A stretch of DNA of 64,000 nucleotides from an uncultured Erythrobacter sp. (GTDB lineage: Bacteria; Pseudomonadota; Alphaproteobacteria; Sphingomonadales; Sphingomonadaceae). Below the pieces are notes generated by a model, which saw only the letters and a list, made by a program, of their open reading frames with translations, made no database searches and was not told the DNA's origin. The stretch's first letter is position 1; each line of letters begins with the position of its first letter. Below are positions 27,217-36,561 of this stretch, piece after piece. A program made the translations under genes and the position numbers. The stretch lies in assembly GCF_947499705.1 (NCBI RefSeq), contig NZ_CANMPJ010000001.1, positions 1,027,501 to 1,091,500 on the forward strand. Reading direction: 5' to 3'.

Positions 27217-28644
27217 TCAGTCTTCCGCGTCGGCTGCTGGAGTAGGAGTTTCTCGCCAGTCCCCGCCTAGTGCCAGGCTGAGTTCGATATACTGATTCAA
27301 CTGGGCCCGTTTCAAAGCCAGCAAACTGCTCTCCGCGCCAAAGACACGCTGCTGCACGCCAAGCACATCGAACAAATCGATTTCACCCTGACCATATTGC
27401 AGATTTGAAAGGCGTAAAGCGTTGCGAGAGCGATCAGCTGCCACTTCAAGCGCATCACGGCGCGCGCGCAGGAACACTCCGCGATCAAGAGCAGTCTCTA
27501 CGTCGGTAAAAGCATTGATCGCGGTATCAGCATAAATCGCAACCGTGGCATCGATGTCCGCCTGAGCAATGTCGACTTGCGCATCGAGCGCGCCACCTTG
27601 GAAAATCGGAGCGAGCAGGTTTCCTGCGATTGTCCAGGCCAAGTTGGCAGGGTCGAGGACGTTCTCGAGCTCCGAAGAAGCCCCGCCAAGGGAGGAGGAA
27701 AGCGACAAACTTGGCAGGCGCGCGGCGCGAGCAATCGAGAGTGAATTGAGCGCAGCTGCCACATCGCGTTCGGCAGCGATTACATCAGGACGACGTTCAA
27801 GCAGTTCGGACGGCAGTCCTGCGCCCGGTGCAGATGGCAATGCCGGAAGCCTCTCAGCCGTATCCAACAAACCCGCCGGATAGCGGCCTGCTAGCGCTTC
27901 TAGCGCTCTCAGCGCCTCGATTTCTCCATTCTGAGCTGCCGCGAGGCTGTCTCGTGCGGATTGCAAGTCAGCTTCGGCGAGCGATACATCAAATTCCGAT
28001 GCAAAGCCGTACTGATACCGCAGCTCGACGATCCTGAATATTTCAGTCAGCGCATCGACAATGCCATTGGCAACCGCTGCTTGCTCTCGGGATTCGATAA
28101 CAAGGAAGTATGTTCGCGCTACGGAGGCTGCGATGGAGTATTGGGCGAAGACGTAATCGGCTTCCGCAGCTTGGGCGCTGGCTATCGCCGCAGCTTCACC
28201 TGCTTCAATCCTGCCCCATAGATCCACTTCGTAGGAGACCTGCAAGCCAACGCTATAGCGAGAATTGCTTCCAGGCCCGTCGACAATCTCCGTTCGCGTT
28301 GCGTCTGCCGATGCACCAACGGCTGGCAGTTGTTGAGCGCCAGCTTGACGTACGAGCGCATTGGCTCGACGGACACTCGCAGCAGCGGCCTGAAGGTTGC
28401 GGTTGTTCTGCTGGGCTTCCTCGACGAGCGCAGTGAGAGTGGGGTCGTTGAACGCAGCGATCCAGCCGACCCGTACTTCGCCCACTCTCTCACGAGCCGA
28501 TGTCCATTGATTAGGTGCGGTTGGGACACTTTCTGCGGTCATTTGACCGGCCAACGTGTCATTTGCTGGTCGAACTGAAGCGCAAGAGGACATCAGGGCG
28601 CCAAGCCCCACGATGAAAGCCGCTCTTTGAAGCTGCTTGCTCAT
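27217..28644 (-). CDS. RND efflux outer membrane factor (NodT/TolC type)
   Basis: 475 residues of the outer-membrane channel family that docks to RND pumps. An N-terminal signal with a Cys (GALMSSCAS) suggests lipidation. The two repeated halves of an OEP domain are visible, with helical coiled segments such as VEEAQQNNRNLQAAAASVRRA and the conserved ERRPDVIAAERDVAAAL, followed by LLAPIFQGGALDAQVDIA. The start overlaps the end of the permease gene by four bases. Export substrate is unknown. Confidence 0.93.
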   Translation of the reverse strand: MSKQLQRAAFIVGLGALMSSCASVRPANDTLAGQMTAESVPTAPNQWTSARERVGEVRVGWIAAFNDPTLTALVEEAQQNNRNLQAAAASVRRANALVRQAGAQQLPAVGASADATRTEIVDGPGSNSRYSVGLQVSYEVDLWGRIEAGEAAAIASAQAAEADYVFAQYSIAASVARTYFLVIESREQAAVANGIVDALTEIFRIVELRYQYGFASEFDVSLAEADLQSARDSLAAAQNGEIEALRALEALAGRYPAGLLDTAERLPALPSAPGAGLPSELLERRPDVIAAERDVAAALNSLSIARAARLPSLSLSSSLGGASSELENVLDPANLAWTIAGNLLAPIFQGGALDAQVDIAQADIDATVAIYADTAINAFTDVETALDRGVFLRARRDALEVAADRSRNALRLSNLQYGQGEIDLFDVLGVQQRVFGAESSLLALKRAQLNQYIELSLALGGDWRETPTPAADAED

Positions 28645-31600
28645 GCGACCGCTCCTTCGGATGGATCAACGTCGTTATGCGCTGTTTCATCTGCGGTTAT
28701 CCCGAACGCCTTGGCATAAAAGACAGGCAGGATGATGAGCGTCAGAAGCGTTGCGAATGTGAGGCCAAAGACCAGCACAACTGCCATCGATTTAAAGAAC
28801 GCGTCTAGGAATAGCGGAATAACACCCAAGACCGTGGTTAGCGAACCCATCATGACTGGGCGAACGCGGCTCGCTGCCGAGTCCAGGACCGCATCAAATC
28901 GAGGTTTGCCTTCGCGGATCTCCAGATCCATCTGATCGACAAGGACAATCGCGTTTTTGATCAGCAAACCAGATAGCGAGAGCAATCCGAGGATCGCCAT
29001 AAATTCCATCGCGGTGTCGGTAACAAGCAATCCGATCACAACACCGATCAAGGCGAGCGGGACAATCAGCCATATTACTAAAGGTTGCTTAAGCGCGTTG
29101 AAGAGCACGATTACGACAAGCACCATGGCCAGGAAGCCAAGCGGCAAGGTGCTAGCCAAACTATCATTTGCCTCGGCGCTGTCGCCAAACTCACCATTCC
29201 ATTTCAGCTGGTATCCGTCCGGCAGCGGTATGTCCTCGATTTGTGGTCGCAGTTGTTCGAACAGGGTCGAGGCAAGCTCTCCGGGCAAGGGATCGGCTTG
29301 AGCGTTGATCGTCCAAACTCGGTCGACACGCCGCAACTTAGCATTCTGCCACACTGTCTCGAAGCCATCGACGACCTCGAGAATGGGCACGGCTTGTCCA
29401 GTCGACTGGCTTAGAATTTGGACGCCTTGCAGCGATGTCTCATCAAGCCGCTCTCGCGCAGGCGCGCGCGAGATGATCCTAATCAACTGGTCTTTCTCGC
29501 GATACACCCCGACATCGCGTCCAGAAAAATTGGTGCGAAGGGCATTTGCGAGGTCTTCGCGAGAGATGCCAAGGCGTCTCCCACTGTCCGCATCATAAAT
29601 GACGTCGACAACGCTGACTGGCTGCCGCCAATCATCCTTTATCGAAATCGCTCCGCCATCAGCTGCCATTATGGCTTTGGCCTTGTCTGCTAGCTCTCGC
29701 AGAACTGTGATGTCTGGACCGGAAAATTCAGCTTCGATTTTTGAGCCACCGCCTGGGCCGAGCTGGAACTGCCAGACTTTCGCCTGAGCATCTGGGAAGT
29801 TTCCATCGATATGGCTTTGGATTTGCGGAAGCAGGCCCGCAATCGCATCGTAGTCGGTCGTCTTTATGAGGAACTGACCATATGCTGAGCTTGGCGATTC
29901 AGGCGCGTATACCAGCATGTATCTCAGCGTGCCCTGGCCGACGAGAGTTTGGATCCCTTCGATCCCATCGAGTGCGGTCAAAAACCCTTCCAGTTCCCGC
30001 ATTTTGGCATCCGTAACCGAGATGTCAGTGCCTTCCGGCATTGAGAAATCGACTACGATTTGCGGGCTTGTGGATGGAGGAAAGAACCCGGACTTCACGA
30101 AGTTGAAGCCAAAAATCGCCAGCGCGAACATTCCTACGACCGCAATGATAGCTAGATTTGATCGGGCCAAAACCTGACGCATCAAAGCGCGGTAGCGAAC
30201 GAAGAATTGGTGCTCGGGTTTCTCCTCAGCCGGGCCATCGCTCTCTTTGAAGAGCAAATCGGCAAACAGCGGCACAGCCGTGATTGCGAACACCCAGCTG
30301 AACAGCAGCGAGATCATTACAACCCAGAACAGGTCTCCGGTAAACTCTGCGGTTGAACCTGGCGCAAAACCTATTGGCGCGAATGCAATGATCCCCACTA
30401 GCGTCCCACCCAGCAACGGCCACTTTGTGCGCGAGACTATCTCTTTGGCGATTTCCAGTTTCTTGCGACCCTGCTGAGTGCCCACAAGGATGCCTTCAGT
30501 CACAACAATCGCATTATCGACCAGCATGCCTAGTGCGATAATTAAGGCGCCTAGCGAGATGCGGTGCATCGGGATGCCCCAGACAAACATGACCGCAAGT
30601 GTGGCAGCGATAGTCACGACCAAGGTTGCCCCGATTATCAAGGCCGAACGAAGGCCCATGAAAAAGAACAGCGTGACCAGCACAATGACCAACGCCGCAA
30701 TCACATTGACCGCGAAATTGGAAACCGCCTCCGTTGTGATTTTGCCCTGATGATAGAATTCGTGGACTTCGATCCCGAGCGGGCGGAGTGCTTCGGTTTC
30801 CTCAAGTTTGGCATCGATGGCTTCACCCATCTTTGAAACATTGGCGCCGGACACGTTCGACACACCAATCGCAATCGCTGGCTTGCCATTCCAGCGAACG
30901 ACATTTGACGGCGGATCGATGTAGTCGCGGGTTACTTCAGCCACATCGCGCAAGGTCACAATCCTGCCAGTAGTGGCAGTCGAAATCACTAGGTTCCGGA
31001 TCGCATCGACTGATCCAATTTCACCTGTGATTTGGAGTCGGTTGCGTCGGTCACCAAATTGCACGTCGCCCGCCGAAACGACTGAATTTTGTTGCGAAAG
31101 ATCTGCGTAGATTTGCTCGACTGACAGGCCAAGGGCGTTGGCGCGCTCGCGCGAAACCTCTACGTAAATCGCCTCCTGTTGCGCCCCAAAAACGCTTACT
31201 TTTGCGACGTCCTCAACTTCCAACAACTCAGTCCGCAGAGAGCGGACATACTCATAGACCTCTGCGGGTGCGAAGCCGTCACCAGTGATGAGGTAGGACA
31301 ATCCATACACGTCACCAAAGTCATCGGCGACATACGGTGCGCTGGCACCGGGTGGCAGCTGCCCCGTGGCGTCATTCACCTTGTTACGCAGCTTCGTCCA
31401 GATCAGTTGCAAATCGCCTTTCGTGGGCGATGCGCTGTAGAGAATATCGACGCTGATTTCCGACCGACCGGCTGATGACACGGATCGCACCTCGTCGACC
31501 TCGCCGAGCTGCTGGATCGCGCTTTCAAGCGTCTCAGTGACTTCGTTCGCTACCTCCTCGGGCGTTGCACCAGGATACTGGGTGATCACCTGCGCAGTGC

Positions 31601-31727
31601 GAATTGTGAATTCAGGATCCTCAAACCGGGCAATGTTTTGGTAGCTGTACCAGCCGCCCACCATCACCAATGTGATGATGATGCCCATGATAAGCCGGTT
31701 CTTGATTGAAAACTCAGCTGCGTCCAT
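28641..31727 (-). CDS. RND efflux inner-membrane permease
   Basis: 1028 residues of the HAE1/AcrB-like family: proton-driven export with twelve membrane spans and two large periplasmic loops. The N-terminus SIKNRLIMGIIITLVMVGG and paired TM blocks are in the expected places. In the TM4 proton relay, where AcrB has two adjacent Asp, this protein has GMLVDNAIVV, keeping the first Asp and replacing the second with Asn; a Lys in TM10 (GLLIKNAIVLVD) is kept. Such D-N versions occur in a subgroup of RND pumps. It is preceded by the adaptor and followed by the outer-membrane factor. Confidence 0.95.
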   Translation of the reverse strand: MDAAEFSIKNRLIMGIIITLVMVGGWYSYQNIARFEDPEFTIRTAQVITQYPGATPEEVANEVTETLESAIQQLGEVDEVRSVSSAGRSEISVDILYSASPTKGDLQLIWTKLRNKVNDATGQLPPGASAPYVADDFGDVYGLSYLITGDGFAPAEVYEYVRSLRTELLEVEDVAKVSVFGAQQEAIYVEVSRERANALGLSVEQIYADLSQQNSVVSAGDVQFGDRRNRLQITGEIGSVDAIRNLVISTATTGRIVTLRDVAEVTRDYIDPPSNVVRWNGKPAIAIGVSNVSGANVSKMGEAIDAKLEETEALRPLGIEVHEFYHQGKITTEAVSNFAVNVIAALVIVLVTLFFFMGLRSALIIGATLVVTIAATLAVMFVWGIPMHRISLGALIIALGMLVDNAIVVTEGILVGTQQGRKKLEIAKEIVSRTKWPLLGGTLVGIIAFAPIGFAPGSTAEFTGDLFWVVMISLLFSWVFAITAVPLFADLLFKESDGPAEEKPEHQFFVRYRALMRQVLARSNLAIIAVVGMFALAIFGFNFVKSGFFPPSTSPQIVVDFSMPEGTDISVTDAKMRELEGFLTALDGIEGIQTLVGQGTLRYMLVYAPESPSSAYGQFLIKTTDYDAIAGLLPQIQSHIDGNFPDAQAKVWQFQLGPGGGSKIEAEFSGPDITVLRELADKAKAIMAADGGAISIKDDWRQPVSVVDVIYDADSGRRLGISREDLANALRTNFSGRDVGVYREKDQLIRIISRAPARERLDETSLQGVQILSQSTGQAVPILEVVDGFETVWQNAKLRRVDRVWTINAQADPLPGELASTLFEQLRPQIEDIPLPDGYQLKWNGEFGDSAEANDSLASTLPLGFLAMVLVVIVLFNALKQPLVIWLIVPLALIGVVIGLLVTDTAMEFMAILGLLSLSGLLIKNAIVLVDQMDLEIREGKPRFDAVLDSAASRVRPVMMGSLTTVLGVIPLFLDAFFKSMAVVLVFGLTFATLLTLIILPVFYAKAFGITADETAHNDVDPSEGAVA

Positions 31728-31738
31728 CGGATCAGGCC

Positions 31739-32797
31739 TCAGTTTTCGTAGGGACGAATTTTCATCCCATCATGAAGGTAGGCGGCGCCTGCGCTGACAA
31801 TCGTTTCACCGACCTTGAGCCCATCGGTAATTGCCACTTCTTCGCCGATACTTTTGGCAATCATGACGACACGTTTCGATACCGTCATGGTTTTGCGATC
31901 AACCACCCAGACGTAACGCGCTTTGCCATCCGACAAGACCGACCCGAGCGGCACTGATATCCCGCCGCCTTCGACTTCATCCGAAAGCAGTTCTCGCCCC
32001 ACGTAAACGGTGCCGGTCATACCGGGCAGCACGGTTACGCTAGGTGGAGGATTGAAAGCGAATTTCACCCGGAACGTTTGTGACTGGGTGTCTGCCTGCG
32101 TGCGCGCGGATAGAAAGCGGCCTGGGATCTGAACATCCGGAGCCGACGATAGCACCACATATTCTGTCGTCGCGTCGCGGTCTGCAAAGCGACCAACAAT
32201 GCTTGCTGGAACGCTGACAACCGCCTCTGCTGCTCCAGTCGATTGCAGCTTCACGATGTCCTGCTGGGCACTGACGTTTTCAAACCGGACGGCGAGTTTT
32301 TCCGCTACCACCCCGCTGAAAGGTGCGCGCAGCACCGTATCGCTCAGATCCTTTTTGGCGCTGTCGAGCGTTGCCGCTGCCACATCTCTCTGCGCTTCGC
32401 GTTGCCGAACGGTGATTGCGGCAATAGCGTTCTGCTCGAGCAGGGCAGCAGCGCTCTCAAAGTCCCTTTGCGCAGCATCATACTGCGCTTGGGCCGACGC
32501 GACCGCATTGGCGTAGCGCCGCCGGTCAAGCCGAGCGAGCACCTGACCTTTGCGCACGAACTGAGATTCAGAAACAGGAAAATCCTGAAGCAAGCCGCCT
32601 ACTTGGAAGGTTAGCGTCGACGAGTTGCGTGCTTCGACGATTGCTGGAAAGCTGACATCAAGACGCTCGTTTGCAGCTTGAACGGTGAACAGCTTGGCTG
32701 GCCGAACAATCTCTGGCTCTTCAACTACTTCGCCCGAACAGGCAGCAAGGCCAAGCGCAAACGCAAAAACACCGCAAATGCGGCTCCTTGATATCAT
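31739..32797 (-). CDS. RND efflux periplasmic adaptor (membrane fusion protein)
   Basis: The ATG at 32797 follows AAGGA by seven bases and gives 352 residues; the open frame extends further upstream but without a signal sequence. A lipobox, LGLAACSG, anchors the protein. The order is typical: a beta-barrel strand VSFPAIVEARNSSTLTFQVG, lipoyl half, coiled hairpin (DAAQRDFESAAALLEQNAIA), lipoyl half APFSGVVAEKLAVRFENVSA, then barrel domains. It is the first gene of a six-gene operon running to 24867. The 120 bp before it is shared with the divergent potassium channel gene and should contain the promoter. Confidence 0.93.
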   Translation of the reverse strand: MISRSRICGVFAFALGLAACSGEVVEEPEIVRPAKLFTVQAANERLDVSFPAIVEARNSSTLTFQVGGLLQDFPVSESQFVRKGQVLARLDRRRYANAVASAQAQYDAAQRDFESAAALLEQNAIAAITVRQREAQRDVAAATLDSAKKDLSDTVLRAPFSGVVAEKLAVRFENVSAQQDIVKLQSTGAAEAVVSVPASIVGRFADRDATTEYVVLSSAPDVQIPGRFLSARTQADTQSQTFRVKFAFNPPPSVTVLPGMTGTVYVGRELLSDEVEGGGISVPLGSVLSDGKARYVWVVDRKTMTVSKRVVMIAKSIGEEVAITDGLKVGETIVSAGAAYLHDGMKIRPYEN

Positions 32798-32916
32798 CGT
32801 GTTTCCTTCTCGGCGCAAAGAATCAAGCCGGGCGCGCAATTCTCGACAAGGTTGCTGCATCAATTTAACCACGCTCGCAAGGTTTGTGCTGTTGCTGAGC
32901 ATTGGGAGAATTAAGA

Positions 32917-33348
32917 GTGCTGACTCAATTGGTCGTGGGATCAGCGCTCGTCTGCGTCACAATCGTCATCATTGTTGGATTCATGGCATTCGCTAGCGTC
33001 TCGCTCACAAGGCTGGGCGACTGGTTGATCTCTGGCCACCCGGTCACGCGTTTGATGATTTCTCTTACCGGGGTTGTGTTGTGGCTACTTGCAGCGCTTT
33101 CAATTGCGGTTTGGGTGTGGGCAGGTGCGTTCCTTTCGCTCGGCGTCTTCAACACACTCGAGGAATCGCTCTATTTCTCGGTGGTGTCGTTCACGACGCT
33201 GGGCTTTGGTGATGTCGTGATTGGCAAGGACTGGCGTCTTCTTTCCGGTGTTATCGCGGCCAATGGACTGATACTTTTCAGTCTGATCACGGCTTTCTTG
33301 ATCGAATTTATTGCCCGCTTGGAACGCGCGCGAAACGGGACCGGCTGA
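32917..33348 (+). CDS. Two-TM potassium channel family protein
   Basis: I chose the GTG at 32917, with GGGAGA upstream; an in-frame TTG at 32902 lacks this. The 143 residues contain three hydrophobic stretches and, between the last two, a pore helix and filter SVVSFTTLGFGDVV, the TxGxGD signature of potassium-selective channels. There is no cytoplasmic RCK/TrkA domain, so this is a bare pore unit that would work as a tetramer. It is divergent from the efflux operon and could help set membrane potential or respond to acid stress along with neighbouring genes. Confidence 0.85.
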   Translation: MLTQLVVGSALVCVTIVIIVGFMAFASVSLTRLGDWLISGHPVTRLMISLTGVVLWLLAALSIAVWVWAGAFLSLGVFNTLEESLYFSVVSFTTLGFGDVVIGKDWRLLSGVIAANGLILFSLITAFLIEFIARLERARNGTG

Positions 33349-33504
33349 AGCAAATCCGCGGCGCACGGATCATAAGCCACCAACAAACAGCTTGCTTAGT
33401 TCGCTGAGAGCCCTTGTAGTGCCTGTGTTCATGTTCAGGCGTTGGCCCTGCTTTGATCGACAAATTCGGTTGAAGACCAGCGTGGACCTGAGGGGAGACT
33501 GCCT

Positions 33505-33888
33505 GTGAGATCATTTCAGCTTTTCGCCGTGCTAGTCGGTGTGTTTGCGTTGCTAGGAATCGCCGCGCCAGCACCTGCCGATGCACAACGGGGCGACTAT
33601 GAGTATTGCCGCGACCGCGCGGCAAACATTAGCGGTTATGACGGCCGCTATCCGAGGAATTACAGGCGAGGGAACGTCATCGGAGACGCCATCAAAGGCT
33701 CGATACGCGGCCGAGTGGTCAGCGGTGTATTTGGCGCCAACAAGAAAGAACGTGATCGCGCTGCTCGCCGGTCGGCTCGGGGTGCCGTACTGGGCGGCAT
33801 AATCAAGCGCAGCATTCAAAAGGATCGCGAGAAGAAAGCTCGTCGTGAGTACCAGCGCGAACTTGACCGCTGCATGGATGGATATTGA
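33505..33888 (+). CDS. Secreted glycine-zipper protein, copy B
   Basis: 127 residues from a GTG with GGGGAG upstream. A signal peptide ends near PADAQ. It is related to copy A at 24118: shared YCRDRAANISGYDGRYP, a KGS glycine region, a GANKKERDRAARRSARGA block, a second zipper and the end REYQRELDRCMDGY. The spacing of the two Cys is kept. Copy B is more basic and its zippers are less regular. An HdeA-like gene starts 38 bp downstream, as in the copy A locus. Confidence 0.75.
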   Translation: MRSFQLFAVLVGVFALLGIAAPAPADAQRGDYEYCRDRAANISGYDGRYPRNYRRGNVIGDAIKGSIRGRVVSGVFGANKKERDRAARRSARGAVLGGIIKRSIQKDREKKARREYQRELDRCMDGY

Positions 33889-33926
33889 TCGCCACGTACA
33901 AGTGACGAACTGAAGGAATATGGACT

Positions 33927-34316
33927 ATGAAACTTGTTATCAAGACAGCGATTGCATTGGGCCTGAGTGCCGCTCTTATTGGATGCAACCAGCAGCAGTC
34001 TGATGAGCCTGACTCGACCGAGGTAGAGGCTGAAGCCGATGCGGCAGACGCCGCTGACGCGGGAGAAGCATCTGACGCACCCACTGAACCCGTCGCGTTT
34101 GACATCGCGGAGATCACCTGTTGGGATTTCTCTACTACCGAAGATGAAGAGCAGGGCTATGCTGCGACGCTGCTTTATGGCTACGCCGCAGGCGCAGCTG
34201 GCACGAGCGCGCAAACTAGCGATGGGATCGAGCAGGCAATTGTCAGTGCCGTCGAATTCTGCGTGGAAAACCCCGATGCAATGGCGTTGGATGCATTCAA
34301 GTCCGACGCCGGATAA
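33927..34316 (+). CDS. HdeA-like lipoprotein, copy B
   Basis: 129 residues. Unlike copy A it has a lipobox (SAALIGCNQQQ) followed by an acidic Glu/Asp/Ala-rich linker of about 35 residues, so it should be tethered to a membrane. The folded part matches copy A: ITCWDFSTT, LLYGYAAGAAG and VEFCVENPDAMALDAFK, with both Cys kept. It is followed by a strong terminator, making this two-gene unit complete. A tethered HdeA-like domain on a flexible linker is an interesting variation on the usual soluble chaperone. Confidence 0.7.
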   Translation: MKLVIKTAIALGLSAALIGCNQQQSDEPDSTEVEAEADAADAADAGEASDAPTEPVAFDIAEITCWDFSTTEDEEQGYAATLLYGYAAGAAGTSAQTSDGIEQAIVSAVEFCVENPDAMALDAFKSDAG

Positions 34317-34343
34317 GAACCCAATCCTCGATGCATTCCGGAG

Positions 34344-34379
34344 CCGGGCGGATCGAAACCGATCTGCCCGGTTTTGTTT
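34344..34379 (+). terminator. Intrinsic terminator after the copy B pair
   Basis: A 12 bp stem (CCGGGCGGATCG with CGATCTGCCCGG, one G-T pair), loop AAAC, then TTTTGTTT. It lies 28 bp after the HdeA-like stop and is the best intrinsic terminator I saw in the window. Confidence 0.85.
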
Positions 34380-34463
34380 GTGATCATTGGGTTCACGGTC
34401 TAAATCGTGACCAATGGGGCGGAACTGCAAATCATCTAATCTGCCAAGGGAACGCTTTGGCGA

Positions 34464-35981
34464 ATGACCACTGCCCGGAAAATTCTGATCGGGCTGCTCG
34501 CACTCGTCGTTTTGATCGCGTGCGCTGTAATCTATTTCATCTGGTTCTACGTCAGGATCGAGGAATATCCGGTCCCGGTACGAGCGGACATCGAAGTCTC
34601 CTACAAACAGCAGGATTCCATAGTCGTAAGCTCGGTTTCGTTGCCGATGAACGCCATCCGCAGAGGGTTGGAGAAGGATGTCCCCCGAAAGCTTGTTTCG
34701 ATCAATGAGCGTGTGGATGATTGTGTGCCGCGCGAGACCGTGCGGATATTCAAGCAGAACCTCTTCAGAACCCCGCGATTTGGGTGTGATCTTGTCGGGG
34801 AAATAAGGCGCGGCTCGATCACGTTTGCGCAAGGTCGCGGCTCAACACTCAGTGCGCGAATGCCGATCAATGCGACGATTGAGATTCGCAATATCGGCGA
34901 TGTGATCAAACGCGAGACAGCAACCGCCACCGCCATTGTCACGATGCGCGCGCGACTAGGGATCGGACGTCGTTGGCAACTCCAGCCCAATATCGACCTG
35001 TCTTATGAATGGTTTGAAGAGCCAGGTATCGATTTTATGGGGCAACGTATCCGGTTCACCAAACAGGCAGACCGGGAGCTTGCAAAAATCTTGCCCCAGA
35101 TTGAGCGTCAACTGGCCGCGCAGATTGCATCGACCAATGTCCGACCAGAGGTTGAGAAACTATGGCGGCAGGCTTTCACCGTAGAATCGATTAACCGGGA
35201 AGATCCGCCTGTCTGGATGCGCCTGTCGCCAAATGGTGCAGGGGTGGGAACGCTACAAGTCGGGGGCAACCGATTGTCGCTCGACGTAATGCTACGAGCG
35301 AATGCGGAGCTCTTCGTCGGCGATGAACCGAACCGTCCGGAACCGACAGCGTTGCCAGCCAATATGGGCATCCCGCGAGGATCGGGCTATTCGCTAACGG
35401 TCCCGGTTCTCGCCGACTACGATCAGGTGGAGCCGGTGATCCTGCGCGCTCTGAAGAGGCTGGCGGAACGGGGGATCGAGCGAGGCAACCTGGGCCGTCT
35501 CGATGTGTCTTTTGAAAATGTTGAGGTTTACGCGACTGAACGGGGACGGATCGCAGTTGGGATAGACGCAGTGGTTGAACCCATTGGCAACATCACCGGA
35601 CGCATCTGGGGCCGCTCACGCGGCACCATTTGGCTAACTGCAGAGCCGATTTCCAAGCCTGGGAGCGAAATCATTCGAGTGCGTGGACTCGAGGTCTATG
35701 GAGACATGGACCGCGACGTAGGCGACCTGTTGGTGCGCGTGATCGCAAGTGACGAGGTTCGCACGGAGATCGAGGATGCCTTGGTCGAGGATTTTCAAAA
35801 AGACTACCAGGAAATCCTTGATCGAGCTCGCAAAGGACTGCGTACGATCAAGGTCGGCAGCGTAACACTGAGTTTCGGCGTGGACAGTGTCGAGCACGGC
35901 ACAATAACGCCAACGGGTCAGGGCCTGTTTATGCCTGTATCGGCGACCGGTTCCGCGCGTATCAGCATTCCAGTGAGATAG
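34464..35981 (+). CDS. DUF4403 family protein, membrane-anchored
   Basis: 505 residues with one N-terminal membrane anchor (about 7-28, ILIGLLALVVLIACAVIYFIW) and a large extracytoplasmic part. The layout and blocks such as VPVRADIEVSYKQ, VTMRARLGIGRRWQLQPNID and the C-terminal VKVGSVTLSFG-like strand match DUF4403, a family with BPI/lipid-binding-like folds predicted in the envelope. Function is not established. The only gene near it on this strand is the terminator-closed pair upstream, so it is probably its own unit. Confidence 0.8.
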   Translation: MTTARKILIGLLALVVLIACAVIYFIWFYVRIEEYPVPVRADIEVSYKQQDSIVVSSVSLPMNAIRRGLEKDVPRKLVSINERVDDCVPRETVRIFKQNLFRTPRFGCDLVGEIRRGSITFAQGRGSTLSARMPINATIEIRNIGDVIKRETATATAIVTMRARLGIGRRWQLQPNIDLSYEWFEEPGIDFMGQRIRFTKQADRELAKILPQIERQLAAQIASTNVRPEVEKLWRQAFTVESINREDPPVWMRLSPNGAGVGTLQVGGNRLSLDVMLRANAELFVGDEPNRPEPTALPANMGIPRGSGYSLTVPVLADYDQVEPVILRALKRLAERGIERGNLGRLDVSFENVEVYATERGRIAVGIDAVVEPIGNITGRIWGRSRGTIWLTAEPISKPGSEIIRVRGLEVYGDMDRDVGDLLVRVIASDEVRTEIEDALVEDFQKDYQEILDRARKGLRTIKVGSVTLSFGVDSVEHGTITPTGQGLFMPVSATGSARISIPVR

Positions 35982-35991
35982 GCCTGTGAGC

Positions 35992-36420
35992 CTATTCCGT
36001 CTCTGGTTCATTCGTCACCAATTCGCCCCACAGCCAGCCGAGCGTTGCACCAAAAGCGACGAAGTACACCACCGTGACGAGCATTGCGCCGATAGTGGCC
36101 CGTTCCGTGAGGAGGGCATACCCTGTCACAGGGGAGCATGCGAGCCACACCATCAAGCCAAAAGCGATGCCCTTCACGGTGTTGGTCGAGCCGGGGAGAA
36201 TCCCTTTGACCAATCCGAAAATCGGTCCAAGCAAGAGGCTGCCGATCAAGACATGCGTGGCAAATCCGATGGCCGGATTTATAGGGAACAGGCCTTGAAG
36301 AACGCGAACCAGATCAATCTGCGGTAACAATCCACTGATCCAGTTGGCCAGCATGATCGTGGTCAGCGCGCTCGTTGCGAGAAAACCGCAGAATATGGCG
36401 CGTCCAATCTGAAACGGCAT
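35992..36420 (-). CDS. Four-span membrane protein, DUF6789-like
   Basis: 142 residues from the ATG at 36420, with GGGGG just upstream. Four hydrophobic segments (about 6-26, 45-70, 80-100, 112-135) and small-residue motifs such as IGFATHVLIGSLLLGPIFG suggest an integral membrane protein resembling the DUF6789/YagU-like group, which has no known function. It converges on the DUF4403 gene with 10 bp between the stops. The assignment to DUF6789 is tentative. Confidence 0.7.
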   Translation of the reverse strand: MPFQIGRAIFCGFLATSALTTIMLANWISGLLPQIDLVRVLQGLFPINPAIGFATHVLIGSLLLGPIFGLVKGILPGSTNTVKGIAFGLMVWLACSPVTGYALLTERATIGAMLVTVVYFVAFGATLGWLWGELVTNEPETE

Positions 36421-36561
36421 CAAAACCCCCAATCAATGTCTAGCACCTCCTGTGGACGAGGCAGGCTATCAACATCCCACTTTGGCGCCTACAGTAAAGC
36501 CCGGCGATCCACCATGATCCGGGCGACCATGAGTGAGAGATTTCGCACAGGAGACGCAGCG

